Notes: generated from the sequence alone by a model not told the origin. A DNA stretch of 34,475 nucleotides from Paludibacteraceae bacterium (GCA_016292775.1 JAEDFN010000018.1:1-34475), one strand, 5' to 3'. Counted from the stretch's first letter, positions 18,429 to 27,556 are shown. Translations and numbers: made by a program.

Positions 18429-19124
18429 TTATAGAAAAAGAGGTTTGAGTTGGCTTAAATCCTCAATAATATGTGTTGCTTTCGGGTAAAAAACATCCGT
18501 TTCGGGGTATCTATTAAAAAAAATTGCATCTATATTAGAATTTATTGCACCGACAACATCAGTTTCGTAGTTATCACCGACTACTACCGCATCATTAGGA
18601 GTGACATTCATCTGTTTCAGGGCTTCAAAGAAGAATTGAGGATTTGGTTTATTATACCCTATCTCATCGCTTAGAACAATTTTTTCGAAATAATGAAGGA
18701 TACCGGATCTTGTTAACTTATTATACTGTACCTCTTTAAATCCGTTAGAAACGATAGCCAACCTGTATTTAGGTTTTAATAGTTCAAGAATATCGATGCA
18801 ATTATCTACTAATATTTTTTGTTGAGAAAGGATATTAAGATATTCATCGCCGAGGGATTTAGCCAAAAGGGGGTCTTTTTTCCCGGCGTCGGTAAGAGGA
18901 ATAAGAAATCTGTCGATCATGAGTTTTTCTTTAGTCACCTCTCCGAGGCTGTATAGGCGCCAAAGTTCGTGATTAACCTCCTGATATTTAGAATAGAAAA
19001 CATCAAAAGAGGGGAATAGGTTTTGTAAACTCGAAGATAAGAAGAGAGAATTCATAGCCACTTTGGCATTTGCTTGAAAATCCCAAAGTGTATCATCGAG
19101 ATCAAAAAAAATTACTTTATACAT
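18429..19124 (-). CDS. YjjG-like HAD hydrolase (noncanonical pyrimidine nucleotidase)
   Basis: This 231-residue cytoplasmic HAD phosphatase has motif I DLDDTLWDF, with nucleophile Asp8 and acid/base Asp10, motif II SNG in LAIVSNGFKEVQ, motif III lysine in NKPNPQFF, and motif IV GDNYETDVVGA. The helical cap between motifs I and II and the DTLWDF signature match the YjjG family, which dephosphorylates pyrimidine nucleoside monophosphates and can remove noncanonical ones. I chose the ATG at 19124-19122 (MYKVIFFDLDDT). A longer reading is possible upstream (19175) but adds a hydrophobic non-family segment and overlaps the preceding terminator. It is the last of the minus-strand genes before the susC upstream region. 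Confidence 0.85.
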   Translation of the reverse strand: MYKVIFFDLDDTLWDFQANAKVAMNSLFLSSSLQNLFPSFDVFYSKYQEVNHELWRLYSLGEVTKEKLMIDRFLIPLTDAGKKDPLLAKSLGDEYLNILSQQKILVDNCIDILELLKPKYRLAIVSNGFKEVQYNKLTRSGILHYFEKIVLSDEIGYNKPNPQFFFEALKQMNVTPNDAVVVGDNYETDVVGAINSNIDAIFFNRYPETDVFYPKATHIIEDLSQLKPLFL

Positions 19125-19147
19125 TATAATATATGTAATAAGACGAA

Positions 19148-19188
19148 TAAAAAAAGCCAGGGGGCGGAAAAGCATCCGTCACCCCGGC
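19148..19188 (-). terminator. Terminator after the coiled-coil lipoprotein
   Basis: An imperfect GC-rich stem (19156-19168 with about 19175-19188) is followed on the reverse strand by a run of seven T. It lies between the lipoprotein stop and the HAD phosphatase start. Confidence 0.7.
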
Positions 19189-19209
19189 ATGTATTTAATA
19201 AAAATATTA

Positions 19210-20085
19210 TCAATCTATTTCAATAACGAGGTATTTTGAAACGCTCCAGAAAGATTTATAATCGGTAATACGGATTGTATAAGTATCATCAACTTTCTCG
19301 AGCACATAAGAGTTTGCAGGGTGAGTAGTAAGCACCTTAGCTCTTTTAGCATAAGTATTTATTTGATTTTCCTTACGGATATCGATTTTAATAAAGTGGT
19401 CTTTATTAAAATCTTGGGTGAGTACCTTACGAGAGCCGCCAATTCCTTTAGGAACAATACCTTGAGCTTTCAATTCTTTGGAAGTACCCATAACATAGTA
19501 AGCTTCGTAGAGCTCATCGGTAGTTTGGATTAATTTATTTGTAGTTTCTTCGTTTTGGGCAGCCAGAGCATCATTTTTGTCAATCATAGAGTTAATAGAA
19601 TCGGCTTGACTTGCAATAATGAGATTTTGCTCTTCGAGGCGTTTTTTAACATTGACAATTTCAGAAGCAAGAGCTTCATTATCAGAAGTTAATTTAGCTA
19701 TTTGCTTTTGAAGGCTGGAAATTTTAATACCGCTATTTTGCAATTTTTTATTGAGGTTTTTGATTTTCTCATTATTCTCTTCCATTAATTTATTCAGCAC
19801 ATCAAGGTTATCTTGTATGCGTTGAGAAGGGTCGGTAGAGATGCCATCAATATTTGATTGGTGATCGAGGTATCCCTCAATACTTTTCATTCTATCGATA
19901 TTATCCGCAATCTCATTCATTTCTTTGAAATATCCATCTACGCTGGATTCCAAATTTACAATAACATTACGTAAAGAATCGTTTTCTTGTTTTAAAGATT
20001 CTTCTACAGCTCCGGTGCCACAAGAGTTAAAACCGAGGGCAAGAGCGGCAATAACAATTAAAGACAACAATTGGAAATTTTTCAT
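19210..20085 (-). CDS. Coiled-coil lipoprotein of unknown function
   Basis: This 291-residue predicted lipoprotein has signal peptide MKNFQLLSLIVIAALALGFNSC with lipobox cysteine at 22. Residues about 30-200 are a long heptad-rich coiled coil (for example ENDSLRNVIVNLESSVD and KKLQNSGIKISSLQKQIAKL). A compact C-terminal region of about 90 residues follows, beginning YYVMGTSKELKAQGIVPKG and ending in alternating strands (SYVLEKVDDTYTIRITD, FWSVSKYLVIEID). This architecture is common in Bacteroidales, where some relatives have been annotated as adhesin-like, but I cannot assign a role. It follows rsmI by 31 bases and ends at a terminator. Confidence 0.82.
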   Translation of the reverse strand: MKNFQLLSLIVIAALALGFNSCGTGAVEESLKQENDSLRNVIVNLESSVDGYFKEMNEIADNIDRMKSIEGYLDHQSNIDGISTDPSQRIQDNLDVLNKLMEENNEKIKNLNKKLQNSGIKISSLQKQIAKLTSDNEALASEIVNVKKRLEEQNLIIASQADSINSMIDKNDALAAQNEETTNKLIQTTDELYEAYYVMGTSKELKAQGIVPKGIGGSRKVLTQDFNKDHFIKIDIRKENQINTYAKRAKVLTTHPANSYVLEKVDDTYTIRITDYKSFWSVSKYLVIEID

Positions 20086-20116
20086 AACATAAACATTTAT
20101 AATTATTAATCAAGAA

Positions 20117-20947
20117 TTATTCTTCGGAAAGAATTTTTTTTCGATATTTACTTTCGTACTTAGGGAGGTAATCGTTTCCCTTATATTTATTTTTAGATTT
20201 TGGCGAGTAAACCACATCATTATCCTCAGAGTCTTCGACAGGAACTATATTATTATCCTCCCCTGATATTACAATAACGAATTCACCTTTAGGTATATTG
20301 TTATTAAAGAATTCTGACACTTGAGAGAGAGTACCTCTAATAGTTTGTTCGAATTTTTTAGAAATTTCGCGAGATACGGAGGCGTTACGATTTTCGCCAA
20401 AAACATCAATAAAATCGTTTAAAGTTTTGATTAATCTATGAGGGGACTCATAGAAAATCATTGTTCTTTTTTCGTGGGCGAGGCTATTAAGTATTGTTTG
20501 TCTGCCTTTTTTAACAGGGAGAAAACCCTCGAAGCAAAAGTTATGAGCAGGAAGGGCGGAGTTGACAAGGGCCGGGACGAAAGCAGTTGCTCCGGGCAGG
20601 CATTCCACCTCAATACCCATATCTACGCATTGTCGAACGAGGAGATATCCGGGGTCGGAGATAGAAGGGGTACCTGCATCGCTGACAAGGGCAATGGCTT
20701 CACCTGCAAGTATTTTCGACGCATACACTTCAGCGGTTTTATGTTCATTGAATTTATGAAAGGCTGATAGCGGCGTATGAATATCATAATGTTTGAATAG
20801 AATGGCAGAAGTACGAGTATCCTCTGCGAGCACAAGAGAAACCGATTTTAATATTCTCAAGGCACGAAGAGTGATGTCCTCCAGATTACCCACCGGAGTA
20901 GGTACAACATATAATTTTGGTTGTAAAATATCTATCTGCTCATTCAT
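20117..20947 (-). CDS. rsmI: 16S rRNA (cytidine-1402 2'-O)-methyltransferase
   Basis: This 276-residue tetrapyrrole-methylase-fold enzyme 2'-O-methylates C1402 in the decoding centre of 16S rRNA. The N-terminal LYVVPTPVGNLEDITLRAL and LVLAEDTRTSAILFKHY are RsmI hallmarks. ALVSDAGTPSISDPGYLLV and CLPGATAFVPALVNSALP form the SAM site, and MIFYESPHRLIKTLND completes the signature. About 45 C-terminal residues after VIVISGE are charged and low complexity (SPKSKNKYKGNDYLPKYES). It follows the charged-repeat gene by 16 bases and is probably in the same transcript. Confidence 0.96.
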   Translation of the reverse strand: MNEQIDILQPKLYVVPTPVGNLEDITLRALRILKSVSLVLAEDTRTSAILFKHYDIHTPLSAFHKFNEHKTAEVYASKILAGEAIALVSDAGTPSISDPGYLLVRQCVDMGIEVECLPGATAFVPALVNSALPAHNFCFEGFLPVKKGRQTILNSLAHEKRTMIFYESPHRLIKTLNDFIDVFGENRNASVSREISKKFEQTIRGTLSQVSEFFNNNIPKGEFVIVISGEDNNIVPVEDSEDNDVVYSPKSKNKYKGNDYLPKYESKYRKKILSEE

Positions 20948-20963
20948 AAAATATTAAGAAAAA

Positions 20964-22196
20964 TCAAAATCTACGTTCCAATATTTTCATAAAATTGACT
21001 ACTGCCGCGCGCTCATTATTCCAATCGAAGTGGCTATTGATATAATCACGAGCCTCCTCGATAGAAGTCATTGCATTCAAAGTGGCAATTGTTTTATTAA
21101 GTAATTCACCATCACCACCAAACAGTTCTCTTTGGAATAGGAATCTATCTGCAATAGTGATAGCGCTCTTAAGGTCGGAAATTTTTTTATTGCCCAAAGA
21201 GTTGGCAATAGTATTTGAGTCCGTTTCTCGGGCAATAGCATCTTTTACCGACTCTTGAGTGTGGATTGTATCTGCGACAGTAGTAACTTGAGCTTGCGGG
21301 ATAACAGCCTCTTCAGCGAGGTGGGCTTCTTCGGCGTGGCGAGCTTCTTCGGCGTGGCGAACTTCTTCAGCAGCTTTTTCTTTTGCAATACGTTCAGCTT
21401 CGGCACGACGTTCAGCCTCAATACGCTCTTTCTCAATACGTTCGGCTTCGAGACGTTCTTTTTCCTGTCTCTCTTTCTCTTTACGCTCGGCTTCCAATCT
21501 TTCCGCTTCGGCACGACGCTCGGCTTCTGCTTTTTCAGCAGCTATTCTTGCTTCTTCGGCACGGCGAGCTTCCTCTGCTTTGGCTTTTTCGGCTGCAATT
21601 CGGGCCTCTTCGGCTTTTCTTGCTTCTTCCGCCAATCTTGCCTCTTCGGCACGACGTTCTGCCTCAATACGCTCTTTCTCAATACGTTCGGCTTCGATGC
21701 GTTCTTTTTCTTGTCTCTCTTTCTCCAAGCGTTCGGCCTCCAACCTTTCCGCTTCGGCGCGGCGTTCGGCTTCGAGGCGTTCTTTTTCCTGTCTCTCTTT
21801 CTCCAAGCGTTCGGCTTCTAACCTTTCCTCTTCTGCACGGCGTTCGGCTTCGGCTTTTTCGGCGGCAATTCGAGCTTCTTCAGCTTTTCTTGCTTCTTCA
21901 GCTTTTCTTGCTTCTTCCGCCAATCTTGCCTCTTCGGCGCGACGAGCATTTTCAGCACAACGTTCAGCTTCAAGGCACTCTGAATTATCTTTCGATTTAT
22001 CTAATTCTCCTGCGACATCAACATCCTTTAAAATATTTCCCAATTGTTGCAGATTTTCATACAAAGAAAGTGACTTGGCAATAGCCAAATCAAGATATTG
22101 CTCAGGTATGGAATTCATCTCATCCAACCCCTTGGTAAGCAACTGCAATTCATTGATATCCTTTAAAATAAGTGCTATCTTTACATCTTTTTTCAT
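20964..22196 (-). CDS. Charged-repeat (Glu/Arg/Ala/Lys) helical protein of unknown function
   Basis: This protein has 410 residues from the ATG at 22196 (MKKDVKIALILKDINEL). A TTG 24 bases upstream is a less likely start. Residues about 1-75 form a helical N-terminal region. About 80-300 is an uninterrupted array of EARKAEEARI, EAERRAEAERL, EKERQEKERI-type repeats, predicted as one long helix or coiled coil, similar in composition to TolA domain II. The last 65 residues form a distinct domain (ADRFLFQRELFGGDGELLNKT to ERRF) that I recognise as recurring at the C-terminus of Bacteroidales hypothetical proteins. No signal peptide or membrane segment is visible, so it is probably cytoplasmic. 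It has its own -7 box and is followed by rsmI. Confidence 0.8.
   Translation of the reverse strand: MKKDVKIALILKDINELQLLTKGLDEMNSIPEQYLDLAIAKSLSLYENLQQLGNILKDVDVAGELDKSKDNSECLEAERCAENARRAEEARLAEEARKAEEARKAEEARIAAEKAEAERRAEEERLEAERLEKERQEKERLEAERRAEAERLEAERLEKERQEKERIEAERIEKERIEAERRAEEARLAEEARKAEEARIAAEKAKAEEARRAEEARIAAEKAEAERRAEAERLEAERKEKERQEKERLEAERIEKERIEAERRAEAERIAKEKAAEEVRHAEEARHAEEAHLAEEAVIPQAQVTTVADTIHTQESVKDAIARETDSNTIANSLGNKKISDLKSAITIADRFLFQRELFGGDGELLNKTIATLNAMTSIEEARDYINSHFDWNNERAAVVNFMKILERRF
21310..21960 (-). repeat. Degenerate coding repeat array (EAR/EAE/EKE helix)
   Basis: Short near-repeats encoding EERL/EAERLEKERQEKER and EEARKAEEARIAAEKA recur many times, including two almost identical longer blocks on the DNA level around 21410-21545 and 21650-21850. 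Spacing is a multiple of three so the frame is kept. Confidence 0.8.
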
Positions 22197-22246
22197 CTTC
22201 TGACTACAATAATTTTTCAATTGGTAAATAAATCATAATGAACTCA

Positions 22247-22254
22247 CAAAGTTA
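22247..22254 (-). promoter_or_regulatory. -7 box upstream of the charged-repeat gene
   Basis: The reverse strand reads TAACTTTG, 50 bases before the ATG and close to the helicase stop. No clear -33 TTTG is seen, and that position would fall inside the helicase coding region. Confidence 0.45.
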
Positions 22255-22265
22255 ATATATTTTTT

Positions 22266-24359
22266 TTAATTAATCGTGTGTGTTGTCACAGATTTAATAA
22301 TATCAATACACTCCTGTCCGTATTTACCGGCTTTAACTTTTCCTACTCCATTAATTTTCAATAATTTATCTTTTGTATCCGGCATCTTTTGAGCCATCTC
22401 CATGATAGTATCCTTTTTAAAAATCAGGTAAGAAGGAATATCCAATTCTTTTGCAAGATCATTTCTCCAAGCCATTAACTTACTATAAATTACGGCAATA
22501 AGTTCCGAATCTACAGTTTGTTCATTAGCATCTTCTTTCTCTTCTTCGTAAACATTGTAATTTACTTTTTCCACAACAAACTCATGGCGCAACATATAGA
22601 ATTGTTCTACAGAAATATCGTCATCTAAATTTTTCAGAAAAAATAGAGTTTCCTGTAAATTTTTATTCACTTCGTTAAGGAATTTGGAAAATTTATTTGC
22701 GCGTTCTTTCTTTTTTGTAGAAACATTGGTGATATCCATGGCCTTTTCAAGGGTTTCCAAACGTTGCAAGAAGTATTTTTTAGCATCATTTACCCGCGAA
22801 TTAAGCAAAGAAAAATCGTTAGCATTAGTAATTTTTCGCAATTGCACTGCGAATCGAGTGCCGACATCCGACAAATCTTGTACTATCGACAATATATTTT
22901 CCACCATCTCCGGAGTATAATCCGAAAAATCGGCTCTAAACTCCGTTACATAGCCTTTTAAATCGAGTACAGCAACCTCTAAAAGGTTAAAGGAAAACAA
23001 TTTAATGAGCATATTACATAGTGTATCTCGTTTTTTACGATTCACGAAATCGGGCAATAGATCTTCATTAAAATTATTTTTAGAGAAGCGTTGAATACGA
23101 GAATCCACCATAATAGAATTGCTGTTAATAGGCGAGAGCAGCACAATGCCATCGAGAGAAGTACACCGAGAAAGCGCCACATATACCTGGCCGGAAGTGA
23201 AGCTATTCGCGGCATCAATAGCTACTTTTTGAAATGTAAGACCTTGACTTTTATGAATAGTAATAGCCCAAGCGAGGCGTAAAGGAAGTTGAGTAAAAGT
23301 ACCTATAGTTTTTACATCTACTGAATTTTCTTTTCTATTATACGAGAAAGTATTATTTTCCCATGTTTCGTAATTAACCTGGATAGGGTCGTCTTCGCCA
23401 TCACAGGTGACGTACACATTATTATCCTCCAACTCAACCACAGTACCCATTTTACCGTTGTAATAAAGGCGTTCGGGATTGATATGGTCGTTGGCGGTGA
23501 ACATCACGCGGGCTCCCTTTTTCAACACAATTTGTTGCTCTACAGGATAAAGATATTCCGGAAAATCACCTTTTATTGCTGCATCAAAAATAAATGTTTT
23601 TGAATCGATATCTATCAAACGCGACTCATTAATATCGTCAGACACAGCATTATGAGTAGTAAGAACAACAAAATCCTGATTATTTTCAAGGTCGAAATCG
23701 GGAGAATATCTTTCGTTGAGGCGATTAAAATTCTCTTTCGAGATATTATTATTCCGCACTTGATTCAGTATTTCCACGAAATCAGCATCTCTTTGGCGGA
23801 AAATTTTATCCAATTCGAGGCAAACAATCTCCTGTTTTTCAAAAACTTTAGCACTAAAGAAATAAGGAGTACTATAATAATCTTTAAGGATAAACCATTC
23901 ATCATTGACGCAGACGGGAGGCAGCTGATACATATCGCCGAAAAACACCATCTGTACGCCTCCAAAGGGGAATTTAGAATTGCGATAATGTCTTAATACC
24001 ACGTCGATAGCATCGAGGATATCAGCGCGAAGCATCGATACTTCATCGATAATAATCATATCCACGGAACGGATAACAGAGCGAAATTCGGCTCTCATTT
24101 TCTGTCCTGCAATAAGTTTTTTAGCTTCGATAACCGATGGGATAAAAGGAGCAAAAGGGAGTTTGAAAAACGAATGAATAGTGACCCCGCCGGCATTAAT
24201 TGCGGCAATACCGGTAGGAGCAACGACGACAGTATTTTTTTGAGAAGACTCCGCCACATATCGAAGGAGCGTAGTTTTACCCGTACCGGCGCGACCTGTA
24301 ATAAAAAGGGTTGTATCGGTATTCAGAATAATATCCTTGGCAAAATCATAAATGCTCAC
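22266..24359 (-). CDS. Pif1-family DNA helicase with C-terminal HRDC domain
   Basis: This protein of about 697 residues is a superfamily 1B helicase, expected to unwind DNA 5' to 3' and act on forks, R-loops or G-quadruplexes. Walker A is GRAGTGKT at 22-29 and Walker B is IIDEVSMLRAD. Motif FGDMYQLPPV, motif YNGKMGTVVEL, and the late WAITIHKSQGLTF and YVALSRCTSLDGIVL motifs all fit Pif1/RecD2-type enzymes. After a helical linker the last 80 residues (LIAVIYSKLMAWRNDLAKE to INGVGKVKAGKYGQ) form an HRDC domain, a nucleic-acid binding module best known from RecQ. I chose a GTG start (24359) because it leaves the usual short N-terminus. A TTG at 24416 would add 19 residues unlike the family. The start is the least certain part. 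Confidence 0.9.
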   Translation of the reverse strand: MSIYDFAKDIILNTDTTLFITGRAGTGKTTLLRYVAESSQKNTVVVAPTGIAAINAGGVTIHSFFKLPFAPFIPSVIEAKKLIAGQKMRAEFRSVIRSVDMIIIDEVSMLRADILDAIDVVLRHYRNSKFPFGGVQMVFFGDMYQLPPVCVNDEWFILKDYYSTPYFFSAKVFEKQEIVCLELDKIFRQRDADFVEILNQVRNNNISKENFNRLNERYSPDFDLENNQDFVVLTTHNAVSDDINESRLIDIDSKTFIFDAAIKGDFPEYLYPVEQQIVLKKGARVMFTANDHINPERLYYNGKMGTVVELEDNNVYVTCDGEDDPIQVNYETWENNTFSYNRKENSVDVKTIGTFTQLPLRLAWAITIHKSQGLTFQKVAIDAANSFTSGQVYVALSRCTSLDGIVLLSPINSNSIMVDSRIQRFSKNNFNEDLLPDFVNRKKRDTLCNMLIKLFSFNLLEVAVLDLKGYVTEFRADFSDYTPEMVENILSIVQDLSDVGTRFAVQLRKITNANDFSLLNSRVNDAKKYFLQRLETLEKAMDITNVSTKKKERANKFSKFLNEVNKNLQETLFFLKNLDDDISVEQFYMLRHEFVVEKVNYNVYEEEKEDANEQTVDSELIAVIYSKLMAWRNDLAKELDIPSYLIFKKDTIMEMAQKMPDTKDKLLKINGVGKVKAGKYGQECIDIIKSVTTHTIN

Positions 24360-24434
24360 AGTGATATGAATTAAAAAAGTACTATAACGATATAATAAAT
24401 ATGTGAAAGAAGACAATATTCAGTGCCGAGGGGC

Positions 24435-25886
24435 TTAATTTCCTTTAAAATTCTTATTTTCACCCTTGTATTTAAGCGCGAAACGGGCGAAGAGGAATGC
24501 AAATATAGTGCATACCACAGCGGCGAAGATATATCCGTATAAATTCGGCAATCCGAAACCTTCCGGAGTAGGTGCTACAAGGATATAAGAAGAGCAAACT
24601 GCAGTCATAAACAACGCCGGGATAAGAGTAATCCAATAGCATTTATTCTCCTTGAACAGATAAACCGTTAAAGCCCAGAAAGTAAACACGGAAAGGGTTT
24701 GATTCGACCAAGCAAAATATCTCCAAATAATATCAAAATTAATTTGCAAGATAAAGAAAGCGACTACAAAGATAGGGATAGAAACGAGGAGTCGTTTGAC
24801 AACTGAAGTTTGGTCGATTTTCAAGAAATCGGCAGCGATGAGACGTGCGGAACGGAAAGCAGTATCGCCGGAAGTGATAGGAGCGGCGACAACACCAAGC
24901 ACAGCGAGCAAACCACCTACCTTACCAAGCCAAGTACGAGAGATGAGGTCCACCACTTCGGCAGCGGCATTGGCAGTAGGAGGCAGAGAAGCGACAAAAT
25001 TCTGCAGACCGCCTACAGAGCCGAAGAAAGAAGAAGCGGCAGCCGCCCACACAAGAGCAACCACTCCCTCGGCAATCATGGCACCATAAAAGCAAGGTCT
25101 ACCCCACTTCTCGTTTTTAAGACAACGGGCCATCATCGGCGATTGCGTAGCATGAAACCCGGAAACGGCACCACAAGCAATAGAAACGAAAAGCATAGGG
25201 AAAATAGGATATCCCTTTGGGTGTTGACTGGCAAGCCCCTCAGTAATTTCAGGAATTGGAGCATTATTGATAAAAAGAGAGACCAAAATACCCACAGCCA
25301 TAAAGAGCAAAGCAATACCAAAAAGCGGATATATTTTTCCAATAAGTTTATCTATAGGCAAAAGCGTGGCAAGAATATAATAAACAAAGATGATGATAAT
25401 CCACGCAGTAACCGACATGGAAGTAACCATTCCATGGAGTAATCCGGCAGGACCGCTAACAAACACGGCACCGACAAGCGACATAAGGATAAGGGCGAAA
25501 ACCCTCATAAATTGCTTTACCACATTACCGAGCTCTTCCCCAATAATTTCGGGTAAAGAGGCTCCATTACGGCGAAGAGAAAGCATGCCGGAAAGATAGT
25601 CGTGAACGGCACCGCCAAAAATAGATCCGAAAACAATCCAAAGGAAAGCAGAAGGACCATACATAGCACCCATTATAGCTCCGAAAATTGGTCCCAGGCC
25701 GGCAATATTCAAAAATTGAATAAGGAAAACCTTCCAAGCAGGCATAGGCACATAATCAACACCATTGGCAGAAGAGATAGCAGGAGTAACACGTTCGGAA
25801 TCAGCACCAAACACTTTTGCCACAAATCGGCCATAGAAAATATAGCCTAACACAAGAAGCACAATAGATACTATAAAAGATACCAT
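24435..25886 (-). CDS. cstA: Carbon starvation protein CstA-family transporter
   Basis: This 483-residue inner-membrane protein has about 12-14 hydrophobic segments. The N-terminal YIFYGRFVAKVFGADSERVTPA, then FGAIMGAMYGPSAFLWIVFGSIFGGAVHDYLSGMLSLRRNGASLPEI as separate conserved blocks, and GAVSGFHATQSPMMARCL are the CstA signatures. Family members import peptides or pyruvate in E. coli. This is the shorter form (E. coli CstA is about 700 residues), common in Bacteroidales. It lies 113 bases after der and 75 bases before the helicase start on the same strand; no clear promoter is seen. Confidence 0.9.
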   Translation of the reverse strand: MVSFIVSIVLLVLGYIFYGRFVAKVFGADSERVTPAISSANGVDYVPMPAWKVFLIQFLNIAGLGPIFGAIMGAMYGPSAFLWIVFGSIFGGAVHDYLSGMLSLRRNGASLPEIIGEELGNVVKQFMRVFALILMSLVGAVFVSGPAGLLHGMVTSMSVTAWIIIIFVYYILATLLPIDKLIGKIYPLFGIALLFMAVGILVSLFINNAPIPEITEGLASQHPKGYPIFPMLFVSIACGAVSGFHATQSPMMARCLKNEKWGRPCFYGAMIAEGVVALVWAAAASSFFGSVGGLQNFVASLPPTANAAAEVVDLISRTWLGKVGGLLAVLGVVAAPITSGDTAFRSARLIAADFLKIDQTSVVKRLLVSIPIFVVAFFILQINFDIIWRYFAWSNQTLSVFTFWALTVYLFKENKCYWITLIPALFMTAVCSSYILVAPTPEGFGLPNLYGYIFAAVVCTIFAFLFARFALKYKGENKNFKGN

Positions 25887-25999
25887 AATGATAAATTATT
25901 TTTATATTATTTTTTCGAGAAAACTAACAAACCTCTCTTCCATATCATAACCCAAGGAAATGAAAGCTCTGAAAAAGAATAGAATCACACCGAAAGACT

Positions 26000-27310
26000 C
26001 TATTTTTGACGCGGGAAAAGCAAAATAGGAGTACCGGTGAATTCCCAATTTTCTCGTAATTTATTTTCTAAAAAGCGCATATAAGGTTGCTTGATATACT
26101 GAGGTAAATTAGCGAAGAAAACAAAAGTAGGTACCTGAGTATCCGGCAATTGTGATACATATTTTATCTTGATATACTTACCCTTATATGCAGGAGGCGG
26201 ATAATTTTCGATTAACGGCAAGAAGAACTCGTTCAGCTTTGCGGTAGAAATTTTACGTTTCTTATTTTGATAAACCTCCATAGCAGTTTCCACCACCTTA
26301 AAAATACGTTGTTTGGAAATAGCGGAAGTGAAAATAATCGGGAAATCGGTAAACGGAGCAAGGCGCTCACGAATAGCGGTTTCGTAACGCTTTATATCTT
26401 TCGACGTTTTACTCTCAACAAGGTCCCATTTATTGACGCACACTACAAGTCCCTTTCTATTTTTTTGGATTAAAGAGAAAATATTAAGGTCCTGACTCTC
26501 AATACCGCGAGTAGCATCAATCATGAGAATACATACATCCGCATTCTCGATAGCACGAATAGCGCGAATCACGGAATAATATTCGATATCCTCGTTCACC
26601 TTAGCTTTTTTACGAATACCGGCAGTATCTACAAGATAGAAATCCATACCGAATTTATTGTAACGGGCATAAATCGAGTCGCGCGTGGTGCCTGCAATAT
26701 CTGTAACAATATGCCTATCCTCGCCGATAAAAGCATTGATGATAGAAGATTTTCCGGCATTAGGGCGGCCAACAACAGCAAATCGAGGTAAGTTTTCTTC
26801 AAGAAGAGCATCATTATCAGGCAAGAAGGTAACGAGGTGGTCGAGCAACTCACCGGAACCAAGACCATTCACGGCAGAGAAGATAAACGGATCGCCAAGA
26901 CCTAAAGAATAGAATTCCGCAGCTTGATATTGAAGGTCGAAAGTATCTACTTTATTTACAACCAAGACAATATTTTTTTTGGAAGCGCGAAGAATTTTGG
27001 CAACATGAAGGTCTAAATCCGTAATACCGCTAAGTACATCTACAACAAACAAAATAACGTCGGCCTCTTCGATAGCGATAGCCACTTGTCGATTAATCTC
27101 TTCTTCAAAAACATCATCGGAATTTACAACCCAACCACCGGTGTCAACAATAGAAAAATCTTTACCACACCACTCACAAAGACCATATTGACGGTCACGA
27201 GTAGTACCCGCCTCTTCATTAACAATAGCACGACGACTCTTGGTAAAGCGGTTAAAAAGAGTAGATTTACCCACATTAGGGCGACCTACAATAGCAACTA
27301 AATTACTCAT
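26000..27310 (-). CDS. der: Ribosome-biogenesis GTPase Der (EngA)
   Basis: This 436-residue protein has two tandem GTPase domains followed by a KH-like domain, the architecture unique to Der, which assists 50S subunit maturation. The first domain has G1 GRPNVGKS at residues 9-16, DTGGWV and NKVD. The second has GRPNAGKS, DTAGIRKKAKV and NKWD. The C-terminal KH-like domain ends in FTGTPILLFPRQK, as in the family. I chose the ATG at 27310 (MSNLVAIVGRPN). An upstream in-frame reading to 27373 would add 21 hydrophobic residues unlike Der. It is transcribed away from the accessory insert and has its own promoter. Confidence 0.96.
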   Translation of the reverse strand: MSNLVAIVGRPNVGKSTLFNRFTKSRRAIVNEEAGTTRDRQYGLCEWCGKDFSIVDTGGWVVNSDDVFEEEINRQVAIAIEEADVILFVVDVLSGITDLDLHVAKILRASKKNIVLVVNKVDTFDLQYQAAEFYSLGLGDPFIFSAVNGLGSGELLDHLVTFLPDNDALLEENLPRFAVVGRPNAGKSSIINAFIGEDRHIVTDIAGTTRDSIYARYNKFGMDFYLVDTAGIRKKAKVNEDIEYYSVIRAIRAIENADVCILMIDATRGIESQDLNIFSLIQKNRKGLVVCVNKWDLVESKTSKDIKRYETAIRERLAPFTDFPIIFTSAISKQRIFKVVETAMEVYQNKKRKISTAKLNEFFLPLIENYPPPAYKGKYIKIKYVSQLPDTQVPTFVFFANLPQYIKQPYMRFLENKLRENWEFTGTPILLFPRQK

Positions 27311-27416
27311 ATATAAAAAAACAAAAAAAAGGGCTACACACTCACCTTCCCAGATTACCCGTATCAACAGCATACTGCATGAAGCGGAAAAGTAACCCTA
27401 TGATTAATATTACTTT

Positions 27417-27432
27417 TAACTTTGCAAAGGTA
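27417..27432. promoter_or_regulatory. Face-to-face overlapping -7 boxes (der and plus-strand gene)
   Basis: TAACTTTG on the plus strand (27417-27424) abuts CAAAGGTA (27425-27432), which reads TACCTTTG on the minus strand. The minus box is the likely der promoter (TTG-like -33 about 18 bases away). The plus box has no clear -33. Confidence 0.5.
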
Positions 27433-27548
27433 CAAAAAAATTTGTTTACACAATAAATAAAGCAGTTAATTTATTCCTTTGCTATTACAAAGAACAAGCA
27501 AAAATGAAATTTATCTAAAAAAAGAATAGGAATTTCTAAATATTTATA

Positions 27549-27556
27549 TATCTTTG
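27549..27556 (+). promoter_or_regulatory. -7 box upstream of the beta-helix gene
   Basis: TATCTTTG fits TAnnTTTG and lies 66 bases before the ATG. The -33 region is AT-rich without a clear TTTG. Confidence 0.4.

Noticed and set aside
21310..21960. Possible CRISPR-like or tandem-repeat DNA array
   Set aside because: The repeats have no constant spacer length, keep a coding frame and translate to a regular helical peptide, so they are protein repeats.
21255..22203. Long open frames on the plus strand opposite the charged-repeat gene (188, 233 and 207 codons)
   Set aside because: They are mirror translations of the repetitive EAR/EKE codons, giving Phe/Ser/Leu-rich low-complexity products with no domain or start context.
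27311..27373. Longer N-terminus for Der
   Set aside because: The extra 21 residues are hydrophobic and unlike Der, while the ATG at 27310 gives the standard N-terminus.
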